Of a DNA stretch of 18,176 nt, positions 6,992 to 13,274 are shown piece after piece. Within the stretch, counting starts at the first letter, position 1. Each line of letters opens with the position of its first letter. The notes below the pieces were generated by a model. That model ran no database searches. It saw only the letters and a list, made by a program, of their open reading frames with translations, and was not told the DNA's origin. Made by a program: the position numbers and the translations under genes. Source of the DNA: JACCQS01 sp050999295 (GTDB lineage Bacteria; Actinomycetota; Actinomycetes; Mycobacteriales; Geodermatophilaceae). The stretch is taken from the NCBI GenBank assembly GCA_050999295.1, contig JBPCPI010000075.1:1-18176 (forward strand), given 5' to 3'.

Positions 6992-8164
6992 TTAGGAGAC
7001 GCCCAACTTCTCGGCAGCCATCTGCGTTCCCTTCACGCGGTTCGTGATCTTCTGAAACGCGATGTCACGCGCGTAGTCCGGCGAACCGTGGTTGGGCTTC
7101 TCGTCGATCGAGAACGGCGAGTAGCCGCAGTCGTCGGTTGAACCCAGCCGCTCCCTGGGGATGTAGTTGGCCGCCGCCACCAGATGGTCGCGGATCTCCT
7201 CCGCCGATTCCGGACGCGGGCTCTGGGTCACGCAGACCCCGAGGTAGCACATCTGCGGGACGCCATTAGCGTCATCACGACTGTGCTGGCCGATCAGCTT
7301 GTGTACGCGCTCACGGTCGCGCTCACTGGCCATCTGGATGAGAAAGTAGCCCGCGTTCATCGAGAACATGCTGGGCAGCAGGTCGTTGTAGTCGACATCG
7401 GCGCTGTGCACCGAGTCACGGTCTCCGCCGGGGCAGGTGTGCACGCCGATCTTGGCGCGCTCCTCAGCAGAGAAGCGGTCGATGACCCGGTTGTTGAGCT
7501 CGATGAAGTGCGGCAGGAGGTTGGCTCCGGTCCACGGGTTGCGCGGATCCTGACGCGTGGCCAACCGACCCTCGGTGAAGTCGATCGAGACCCGCGCGGC
7601 TCCGGCGTCGAAGGCCGCCCGGATGTCCTTCTCGGTCTCGTTGCAGACGTCCTCCTCGAACTGCTCACGGGAGTAGTCGGGCAGCTCGTCCTTGAGCGGA
7701 TACAGCAGCGCCAGCATGGACGGCGCGATGACGGCCTGCTTCATCGGCTTGGTGGCGTGCACGATCGACTTCCGCAACGAGTCCGCGGCGTACTCCTGGT
7801 ATTTGAACGGACCTCCGGTGAGGCGGGGGAGCTGGCGGCCGTGCCCGTCGGCAAAGATTGCGAAGAACTGACCGTCCCCGGCGAGATTCGGGGCCAGACC
7901 GGTCCCGGCCAGGGTGGTGGTGATCGGGTACGTCGCGAAGCTCGACCAGCGCTGCTCGCCGTCGGAGATGATCGGCTGACCGGTTGCCTCACCCCTCTGG
8001 ATCGAGTCCTTGACGGCTTCTTCCTGGAGGGCCTCGAGCTCTTCCTTGCTCGTGGTACCGGCGTCGTAGCCGGCGTAGGCCTGCTGCAGCTTGGTCGGAC
8101 GGGGGAGGGAGCCGACTGGCTCGGTGGGGATTCCGGTGGCAGTTCTCGGATCGTAATCGGTCAT
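6992..8164 (-). CDS. Second core-MetE-like zinc methyl/alkyltransferase
   Basis: A 390-residue member of the MetE C-terminal-domain superfamily, clearly diverged from the protein encoded at 2982-4064. The N-terminal EPVGSLPRP (15-23) and ISDGEQRW (66-73) match the family. Probable zinc ligands are His242 and Cys244 (VHTCPGG), Glu281 (MASERD) and Cys346 (TDDCGYSP). The DEP motif of true methionine synthases is replaced by IDFTEGR (194-200), so the substrate may not be homocysteine; epoxyalkane:coenzyme M transferases are one known alternative use of this fold. The ATG at 8164 is set by a strong AAGGAG on the minus strand (8174-8179, nine bases away). The adjacent TetR and hydrolase genes suggest an inducible catabolic or detoxifying role, which is an inference. 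Confidence 0.8.
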   Translation of the reverse strand: MTDYDPRTATGIPTEPVGSLPRPTKLQQAYAGYDAGTTSKEELEALQEEAVKDSIQRGEATGQPIISDGEQRWSSFATYPITTTLAGTGLAPNLAGDGQFFAIFADGHGRQLPRLTGGPFKYQEYAADSLRKSIVHATKPMKQAVIAPSMLALLYPLKDELPDYSREQFEEDVCNETEKDIRAAFDAGAARVSIDFTEGRLATRQDPRNPWTGANLLPHFIELNNRVIDRFSAEERAKIGVHTCPGGDRDSVHSADVDYNDLLPSMFSMNAGYFLIQMASERDRERVHKLIGQHSRDDANGVPQMCYLGVCVTQSPRPESAEEIRDHLVAAANYIPRERLGSTDDCGYSPFSIDEKPNHGSPDYARDIAFQKITNRVKGTQMAAEKLGVS

Positions 8165-8183
8165 CTCGGCGTGCTCCTTTTGT

Positions 8184-8193
8184 AGACCGGTCT
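8184..8193. promoter_or_regulatory. Perfect palindrome AGACCGGTCT, candidate TetR operator
   Basis: A ten-base perfect palindrome lies 20 bases upstream of the ATG of the core-MetE-like gene (minus strand), just upstream of its AAGGAG. It resembles the AGACC/GGTCT half-sites seen for some TetR-family regulators such as NemR. A repressor bound here would sit at or near the transcription start. The natural candidate is the TetR protein encoded at 6297-6944. Confidence 0.5.
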
Positions 8194-8325
8194 GTCTCAC
8201 GGCGGAAATCGGAGCGTAGCCTCGCGTAAGCACGCGGGCAACGAGTGGGGTGGAGGATGCTCTCCGGCGACTCGCGGTCCACCGGAGTCGCTCGTGCGCT
8301 GAACGCGGCGATCGCACCCTAGGCC

Positions 8326-8351
8326 GGAATCAGTGTGCGGGCGGTGGTGTT
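8326..8351 (+). promoter_or_regulatory. SigR-dependent promoter (GGAAT-N18-GTT) of sigR
   Basis: GGAAT at 8326-8330 and GTT at 8349-8351 are separated by exactly 18 bases, the consensus of SigR/SigH-type sigma factors in actinobacteria. It points towards sigR, so it should give autoactivation after thiol-oxidative stress. The expected transcript start is about 8357-8361, which coincides with an in-frame GTG. Confidence 0.8.
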
Positions 8352-8498
8352 ACTGCAACCGTGAACGGTCTCAGCACTGCAAAGCCGAAGCGGTCCGCAC
8401 AGCGAACCAACCGTCCGCCCGGGCGGCCCCGAGGTGGCCGCGTATCCTCGTCGCGCCGGGGTTTGCTGCCCTCAGGCGCGTCCAGGAGAGGATCGTCG

Positions 8499-9095
8499 GT
8501 GACCGAGGAAACTCGTGCAGAACGCAACGCTCGCTTCGAACGCGATGCCCTGCCCTTCCTCGATCAGCTCTATCCCGCGGCCTTGCGGATGACCCGCAAT
8601 CCAGCTGATGCTGAAGACCTCGTCCAAGAGACATTCGCGAAGGCCTATGGCGCCTTCCACCAGTTCTCGGAGGGGACGAATCTCAAGGCCTGGCTATACC
8701 GGATCCTGACCAACGCCTACATCAACACCTACCGCAAGAAGCAGCGCCAGCCGCAACAGAACTCGGTGGATCAGGTGGAGGACTGGCAGCTGTACGCAGC
8801 CGAGCAGCACACGTCGACGGGCCTGCGTTCGGCCGAGATGGAGGCCCTGGACCGACTTCCGGACAGCGATGTGAAGGAAGCGCTGCAGGCCCTGCCGGAG
8901 GATTTTCGCCTGGCAGTCTACCTCGCCGACGTAGAAGGCTTCTCCTACAAGGAGATTGCCGAGATCATGGGGACGCCGATCGGGACCGTGATGTCTCGGT
9001 TGCATCGCGGTCGTAGGGGCCTGCAGAAGATGCTGGCCTCCTACGCCACCGATCGGGGCATGGTTCGATCCGGCACTGGAGGCGAGCAAGCATGA
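8499..9095 (+). CDS. sigR: ECF sigma factor SigR/SigH (thiol-oxidative stress)
   Basis: A 198-residue ECF sigma factor of the SigR/SigH group that directs RNA polymerase to disulfide-stress genes. Region 2 covers about residues 17-85, with DQLYPAALRMTRNPADAEDL and KAWLYRILTNAYINTYRK; region 4 covers about 125-180, with the helix-turn-helix EGFSYKEIAEIMGTPIGTVMSRL split over 146-168. The GTG at 8499 is chosen from the GGAGAGG ribosome binding site at 8485-8491, seven bases away. The frame continues open upstream: a GTG at 8361 would add 46 residues and lies where the SigR-type promoter should start transcription, which resembles the unstable extended isoform known for Streptomyces SigR. rsrA overlaps the end in ATGA, the usual sigma/anti-sigma coupling. 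Confidence 0.95.
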   Translation: MTEETRAERNARFERDALPFLDQLYPAALRMTRNPADAEDLVQETFAKAYGAFHQFSEGTNLKAWLYRILTNAYINTYRKKQRQPQQNSVDQVEDWQLYAAEQHTSTGLRSAEMEALDRLPDSDVKEALQALPEDFRLAVYLADVEGFSYKEIAEIMGTPIGTVMSRLHRGRRGLQKMLASYATDRGMVRSGTGGEQA

Positions 9096-9361
9096 GCTGC
9101 GGGAATCCCCACGATCTGCCGTGCTCGGAGGTACTCAACGAGGTCTTCCTCTTCCTCGACGCCGAGTGCGACGAGCCACGTCGGCATCTGATCGCCGAGC
9201 ATCTGGAGGAGTGCGGTCCCTGTCTTCAGCAGTTCGGGATCGAGAAGCAGATCAAGCAACTCGTGGCGCGCAAGTGCGGCGGCGATCAAGCCCCGGACGG
9301 GCTCAAGGAGCGGGTTCTACTACACCTCCGGTCCGTCGTGGCGGAAGCCGACAGCCGGTGA
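9092..9361 (+). CDS. rsrA: Zinc-binding redox-sensitive anti-sigma factor RsrA
   Basis: An 89-residue ZAS-family anti-sigma factor that holds SigR when reduced and zinc-bound and releases it when its thiols form a disulfide. The zinc set is Cys11, His37, Cys41 and Cys44 (HLIAEHLEECGPC), the same numbering as I know for Streptomyces RsrA. Further cysteines are at 3, 26 and 62. The ATG at 9092 overlaps the last codons of sigR (ATGA), which sets matched synthesis of the two partners. Length and position are typical. With the SigR-type promoter upstream, the pair forms a closed feedback loop: stress frees SigR, which makes more SigR and more RsrA. Confidence 0.95.
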   Translation: MSCGNPHDLPCSEVLNEVFLFLDAECDEPRRHLIAEHLEECGPCLQQFGIEKQIKQLVARKCGGDQAPDGLKERVLLHLRSVVAEADSR

Positions 9362-9394
9362 CCGGAATGGCAGCTCACCGCCGATGAGGGCTTA

Positions 9395-10453
9395 GTGCCC
9401 GAGGTCGTCCTGGTCGCCGGGCGCGGCCCGATGGCCGCCCGGGCAATCAGGTCGTGCCAGCTGGCCGGCTCCAAGGTCGTCGCGGTGTACTCCGAAGCCG
9501 ACGGGAATGCCGTACATGTCCGATCGGCCGACGAATCGGTCCTGCTGGGACCACCACCACCGGAGTCCTCCTACTTGGACATCGGGGCGTTGATCGAGGC
9601 AGCGCAGGTCAGCGGCGCGCAAGCCATCCTGCCCGTGCACGCCGTCCTGGCGGGATCCCCGGAGTTGGCTCGCGCCAGCACCGATGCCGGTCTGCTCTGG
9701 CTCGGGGCCGACCCGGAAGCCCTCGACGCCGTCCAACGGGCCGGGTGGGGAGCTGAGGTGGCCGTCCCGGCCGAGTCGCCCGGCTGGGTGATCGGGGTTG
9801 CCGACGGATTCCGGATCGACGGGCTGGTAGTCCGGCGTACCCGCGCCGCAGCCGCGAACCTGTGCTGGACCAGCGCGCAGGAGCCGAGCGGAGTGGACAT
9901 CGAGGGCCTTCCGTCATCGGCTGAGTTGCTGGCCTCGCTGTCAAAGCTGGTGGTCGACCACGGCTGGCGAGGGCTGGTGTCGGTCGCCTTCGGGCCGGAC
10001 GGCGCCCCGCTGGCGATCCGAGGCGGTGTGCCGGATCAGCTCGGGCTCGTCGAACTCCGTGCGGGACGCGATCTCCTCCTGGCAGCCATCGCGCTCGCCG
10101 AAGACGGATCACCGCCGACCGGGGTACCAGGCTTTCCCGCGGCCGTGGGCTGCTCGCTGCGGGCAACCGCCGTACCGGAGGAGGGGCAGCACGCAACCAT
10201 CACCGAGTTGACCGGTCCGCGCGATGCGGATGTCTGGTGGGAGCCGGGTTACGCAGTCGGAGACTCCCTGTCGTCCTGGTACGACCCGGTTCTTGCCGTC
10301 GTGGGGGTGCCCGGCGGGGATCTGCCCGGCGCCTTGAGCCAATTCCAGGACGCCATGACCGAGATCAGGATCGCCCCCGTCCCGAACGACCTCGAACAGC
10401 TTCGGCAGCGGGCTCAAGACGTCACTGCGCGCTTGGCGTCCGCCGCATCATGA
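9395..10453 (+). CDS. Degenerate biotin carboxylase-like protein lacking the ATP-grasp active site
   Basis: A 352-residue protein. Residues 2-113 are clearly like the N-terminal domain of biotin carboxylase (LVAGRGPMAARAIRSC, VAVYSEADGNAVHVRSADES, a SYLDIGALIEAA stretch). Residues 250-325 resemble its C-terminal domain, with SWYDPVLAVVGV in place of the usual YYDPMLAKL. The central ATP-grasp domain is heavily reduced: the glycine-rich loop is missing, and the position of the catalytic EMNTRIQVEH reads AIRGGVPDQLGLVE (207-220). A normal biotin carboxylase has about 450 residues. I expect no carboxylase activity. Start GTG 9395 follows GATGAGGG (9383-9390). It sits between rsrA and a biotinyl carrier gene, so a carrier-binding or regulatory role is possible. 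There is no frameshift, and the reading frame looks maintained. Confidence 0.8.
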   Translation: MPEVVLVAGRGPMAARAIRSCQLAGSKVVAVYSEADGNAVHVRSADESVLLGPPPPESSYLDIGALIEAAQVSGAQAILPVHAVLAGSPELARASTDAGLLWLGADPEALDAVQRAGWGAEVAVPAESPGWVIGVADGFRIDGLVVRRTRAAAANLCWTSAQEPSGVDIEGLPSSAELLASLSKLVVDHGWRGLVSVAFGPDGAPLAIRGGVPDQLGLVELRAGRDLLLAAIALAEDGSPPTGVPGFPAAVGCSLRATAVPEEGQHATITELTGPRDADVWWEPGYAVGDSLSSWYDPVLAVVGVPGGDLPGALSQFQDAMTEIRIAPVPNDLEQLRQRAQDVTARLASAAS

Positions 10454-10471
10454 CCGTGCTTGGATGAGCCC

Positions 10472-10723
10472 GTGGTGGAGTTGATCCAGGCCGAGATGGT
10501 GTCAAACGTCTGGAAGATCGTGGCTACGGTTGGCGACCAGGTCGCGCCGGGCGACACCGTGGTCATCCTCGAGTCCATGAAGATGGAGATACCGGTCGTA
10601 TGCGAGGCCGGTGGAATCATCACCGAGATTGCAGTCCAGGAGGGCGAGGTCATCCAGGAGGGCGACCTCATCGCGGTCATCGACAGCGCTCAATCCGTGG
10701 AGTCGCCCAGGTCCAGTACGTAG
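10472..10723 (+). CDS. Stand-alone biotin/lipoyl carrier protein (TB7.3-like)
   Basis: An 83-residue single-domain biotinyl carrier. The attachment loop ESMKMEIPV puts the modified lysine at Lys37, and the repeated half-fold VGDQVAPGD / EGEVIQEGD is visible on either side. It resembles the mycobacterial biotinylated protein TB7.3, which to my knowledge is also encoded near sigH-rshA and pdtaS. The start is uncertain: GTG at 10472 or 10475 follows a GGATGAG sequence (10462-10468), while a TTG at 10460 would add four residues. A C-terminal tail (about DSAQSVESPRSST) extends past the usual end and overlaps the convergent acetyltransferase gene by 34 bases. The partner carboxylase is unknown; the upstream carboxylase-like protein appears inactive. 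Confidence 0.88.
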   Translation: MVELIQAEMVSNVWKIVATVGDQVAPGDTVVILESMKMEIPVVCEAGGIITEIAVQEGEVIQEGDLIAVIDSAQSVESPRSST

Positions 10724-11196
10724 GCCAACAGCGCCACCTCTGGCAGCGGGGACCAGTCGAGCTCAGGGGCCCGGCGGAACCCCAGCGCCTGATATCTCCG
10801 ATGAGCGGCGGTCATGTTGTCCCCGGTCGAGATCACCATCCGCCGCTTGCCAGCCGCCCGAGCGCGGGTCAGGCACTCCTGGATAAGGGCGGTACCGACG
10901 CCCCTGCCTCGAGCCTCAGGGCCGACCGCGAGCATCCGGAACTCGGCATCGTCCTGGGCGAGTGCCAGTTCGGCGTACGGACCTCCGTTCAGGACCAGGG
11001 CGACCGCGCCGATCACCCGATCCAGGTCATCCACCGCGACGAGGACGTCGGTGTGTCGGGCGCGATTCTCGGCGTCGGCCAGACTCGCCGAGTAGGCCTC
11101 GGGAGCCAGCCGCTGCGCCTGGTAGGCGTCGACGGTCAGCGCACCAACTGCGGCCAGGTCCTCCGATCGGGCGGGTCGGATCGTTGCAGCCGTCAC
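10690..11196 (-). CDS. GNAT-family N-acetyltransferase
   Basis: A 168-residue acetyl-CoA-dependent acetyltransferase fold. It starts with TIRPARSEDLAAV (5-17), and the acetyl-CoA pyrophosphate loop is in MLAVGPEARGRGVGTALI (88-105, core RGRGVG). The C-terminal HRRYQALGFRR (132-142) is the usual beta-7 end. The acceptor is unknown. Start GTG 11196 was chosen because the longer frame to 11226 reads MCRRGVGSPV, which is not family-like; the ribosome binding site is weak. It is divergent from pdtaS with about 50 bases between, and its 3' end overlaps the biotinyl carrier gene. It is not obviously linked in function to either neighbour. Confidence 0.88.
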   Translation of the reverse strand: MTAATIRPARSEDLAAVGALTVDAYQAQRLAPEAYSASLADAENRARHTDVLVAVDDLDRVIGAVALVLNGGPYAELALAQDDAEFRMLAVGPEARGRGVGTALIQECLTRARAAGKRRMVISTGDNMTAAHRRYQALGFRRAPELDWSPLPEVALLAYVLDLGDSTD

Positions 11197-11248
11197 GACC
11201 GGTGAACCTACGCCCCGCCTGCACAACCGACACTAAGCTTGCCCGGTC

Positions 11249-12748
11249 ATGTCCGCGCTGTCCGATCTGCTCAGTGAGCAAACCGACCTGGGGCCGGGTG
11301 CAGCGGCGCATCTGCAACAGCTGGTCGGTGACTGGCAGATCCTTGCCGACCTCGCGTTCGCCGATCTGTTGCTGTGGGTCCGTACGTTCGATGGCGGACT
11401 CCTGTGCGTGGGACATGTGCGCCCCACCACTGCGCCGACTTCGCATCCGGACCACGAAGTCGGTCGTCGAGTCGCCCCTGGTGAGCTCAGCTGGCTCGAT
11501 CGAGCCCTCGATACCGGCGGCATGATTCGAGATCGGGATCCGCAGTGGGACAGTGGGATTCCGATCCGTCCGGAAGGGATTGCCGTACGGCACGTCGGCG
11601 AAGTGATCGCAGTGGTCGGCCGCGACACGAACCTGCATTCCCCGCGCGCGCCGTCAGAGCTGGAGTTGGCTTATCTCGATGCCGCTGGGGAGTTGCTCCA
11701 CATGGTGACCGAGGGGAGCTATCCGGCGCCTGAGGGCGGCAGCTCCCACCCCCTGGGGCCACGCGTCGGTGACGGCTTCGTCCGCCTCGATACGGCCCGA
11801 GTGGTGCGCTACGTCAGCCCAAACGGGCTCTCGGCCTTCCGGCGCATGGGCATGACCGCTGACCTACGCGGCCGCGACCTCGCCGAAGTCGGTCAATCCC
11901 TGCTGGCCGATGAACCCGAGGGCAGCGAGTCCGACGAAGCTGGCACGACGATCGGCCGACTTCGCAGCGCCTTGGCCGCCGAGACCCCGCAGACTGGGGA
12001 GCTTTCGGCCCGATCGGTCACCCTGGTCTACCGCGTCATCCCGCTGAGTCGAGGCTCGGCCGCCCAGGGCTCGATCGTGCTGCTGCGGGACATGACCGAT
12101 CTCAAGCATCGTGATCTGGCGCTGCAGTCCAAGGACGTCTCGATCCGCGAGATCCATCACCGGGTCAAGAACAACCTGCAGACGGTCGCGGCGCTGCTGC
12201 GCCTGCAGGGCCGGCGGATGCATCACCCGGCCGCCCGAGCAGCGTTGGCTGAATCCGTCCGACGGGTCTCCTCGATCGCGCTCGTGCACGAGACGCTGGC
12301 CGCGTCGCGGGACGGGGCCGCCGACCTGGACAGCATCCTGGACTCACTCATCCCGATGATCAGCGAGGTAAGTGCTGCCCGTCCGGGCGTCACCATCGAA
12401 CGGGAGGGCCGCCTGGGAGAGCTGTCGGCTGAACTGGCCACACCACTGGTGATGGTCTTGACCGAGCTGCTGCACAACGCTGTCGAACACGGCTTCGCCG
12501 CTCGAGACAAGGGCAGCGTGCTGATCGCCACCGAACGCAGGCCTGGTCTGATGACCGTGCGGATCAGCGACGATGGCATGGGCCTGCCGCAGGGGTTCTC
12601 CCTGGAGGCCAGTGACTCACTCGGTCTGCAGATCGTCCGCACGCTGGTCGAATCGGAGATGCGGGGTTCGATCCGGCTGTCCCGCCGACGTGGGGATCCC
12701 CGCAGGTCGGGCACCGAGGCCGTCCTCACCGTCCCGCTGCCGCGCTGA
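11249..12748 (+). CDS. pdtaS: Sensor histidine kinase PdtaS (HisKA_2 type)
   Basis: A 499-residue soluble histidine kinase without membrane segments. An N-terminal GAF-like sensor domain (about 1-155) is followed by a PAS-like domain (about 175-285, ending in SIVLLRDMTDLKHRD), then the HisKA_2 dimerisation helix with EIHHRVKNNLQTVAALLRLQ (301-320). His303 is the phospho-acceptor by match with mycobacterial PdtaS. The ATPase domain follows, with N-box ELLHNAVEHG (406-415) and G1 box DDGMG (441-445). In mycobacteria PdtaS phosphorylates PdtaR, an RNA-binding ANTAR antiterminator; the regulator gene is not in this window. The ATG at 11249 has little ribosome binding site. The neighbours sigR-rsrA-carrier and whiB1 match the mycobacterial arrangement. 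Confidence 0.95.
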   Translation: MSALSDLLSEQTDLGPGAAAHLQQLVGDWQILADLAFADLLLWVRTFDGGLLCVGHVRPTTAPTSHPDHEVGRRVAPGELSWLDRALDTGGMIRDRDPQWDSGIPIRPEGIAVRHVGEVIAVVGRDTNLHSPRAPSELELAYLDAAGELLHMVTEGSYPAPEGGSSHPLGPRVGDGFVRLDTARVVRYVSPNGLSAFRRMGMTADLRGRDLAEVGQSLLADEPEGSESDEAGTTIGRLRSALAAETPQTGELSARSVTLVYRVIPLSRGSAAQGSIVLLRDMTDLKHRDLALQSKDVSIREIHHRVKNNLQTVAALLRLQGRRMHHPAARAALAESVRRVSSIALVHETLAASRDGAADLDSILDSLIPMISEVSAARPGVTIEREGRLGELSAELATPLVMVLTELLHNAVEHGFAARDKGSVLIATERRPGLMTVRISDDGMGLPQGFSLEASDSLGLQIVRTLVESEMRGSIRLSRRRGDPRRSGTEAVLTVPLPR

Positions 12749-12780
12749 GCCGGCTCTCTGTGGACTTAACTCAAGGCGGA

Positions 12781-13032
12781 CTAGGCGGTATGCGCGCGCG
12801 GTCGGGCGCTACGCCGCTTGAGGGCACGGCGCTCGTCCTCGGAGAGGCCACCCCACACGCCGGAGTCCTGTCCCGTGGCCAGAGCCCAGTCCAGACATTC
12901 TCGGGCGGCCGGACAACGACGGCATACTGCCTTGGCCTGTTCGACCTGAAGCAGCGCCGGGCCGGTCGTCCCGATCGGGAAGAACAGCTCGGGATCCTCG
13001 TCGCGGCACAGGGCGCGGTGGCGCCAATCCAT
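12781..13032 (-). CDS. whiB1: WhiB1-type iron-sulfur transcription factor
   Basis: An 83-residue Wbl protein. The four cluster-binding cysteines are at 9, 37, 40 and 46 (CRRC and EC), and the Wbl turn GVWGG is at 58-62, followed by the basic LKRRSARPR tail (71-79). The N-terminal MDWRHRALCRDEDPELFFP is WhiB1-like and supports the ATG at 13032; a GTG at 13044 would add four residues. WhiB1 binds a nitric-oxide-sensitive [4Fe-4S] cluster, contacts the principal sigma factor region 4, and is essential in M. tuberculosis. The gene converges on pdtaS. A CRP-like palindrome about 130 bases upstream suggests cAMP-receptor control, as known for mycobacterial whiB1. Confidence 0.95.
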   Translation of the reverse strand: MDWRHRALCRDEDPELFFPIGTTGPALLQVEQAKAVCRRCPAARECLDWALATGQDSGVWGGLSEDERRALKRRSARPRAHTA

Positions 13033-13161
13033 GGAAACACTCACTTTCGCCTTGAACGTGCAGGGCAGTACAGACTGTCAACGCGCAACGGTTTGGTTCG
13101 ATACGGCGGGTTGTCGGTCACCCGTGAACCATCCGACCAGCCCGAAAACGCGCGTGCTCTT

Positions 13162-13177
13162 TGTGAATGCTTTCACG
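13162..13177. promoter_or_regulatory. CRP/GlxR-like binding site upstream of whiB1
   Basis: TGTGA at 13162-13166 and TCACG at 13173-13177 are separated by six bases, nine of ten matches to the CRP consensus TGTGA-N6-TCACA. It lies in the 242-base region upstream of whiB1, about 130 bases from its ATG, with no other gene nearby except the 3' end of the lipid kinase gene. In M. tuberculosis whiB1 is a known CRP target. Confidence 0.65.
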
Positions 13178-13274
13178 AGTGCGCTCGATGTCAAGGCTTT
13201 CCGTCCAGTGGATCCCCGCTCCGTGAGCAACTTCATGCATGGGTCACCCACGTGCCGCCCACGTCTGCGTGCTC

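Larger units (their letters stand above)
8165..8498. other. Divergent intergenic region between core-MetE-like gene and sigR
   Basis: This 334-base gap serves two divergent genes. On the left it holds the minus-strand ribosome binding site (8174-8179) and the palindrome at 8184-8193. To the right is an exact SigR-type promoter (8326-8351), then an in-frame GTG at 8361 that could start a longer SigR. The sigR ribosome binding site GGAGAGG is at 8485-8491. I see no other gene or RNA in it. Confidence 0.7.

Noticed and set aside
7184..8185. Plus-strand open frame of 333 codons across the core-MetE-like gene
   Set aside because: It is antisense to a gene with clear zinc-site motifs and a strong ribosome binding site; the translation resembles no protein.
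9364..9389. GGAAT after rsrA as another SigR promoter
   Set aside because: No GTT occurs 18 or 19 bases downstream.
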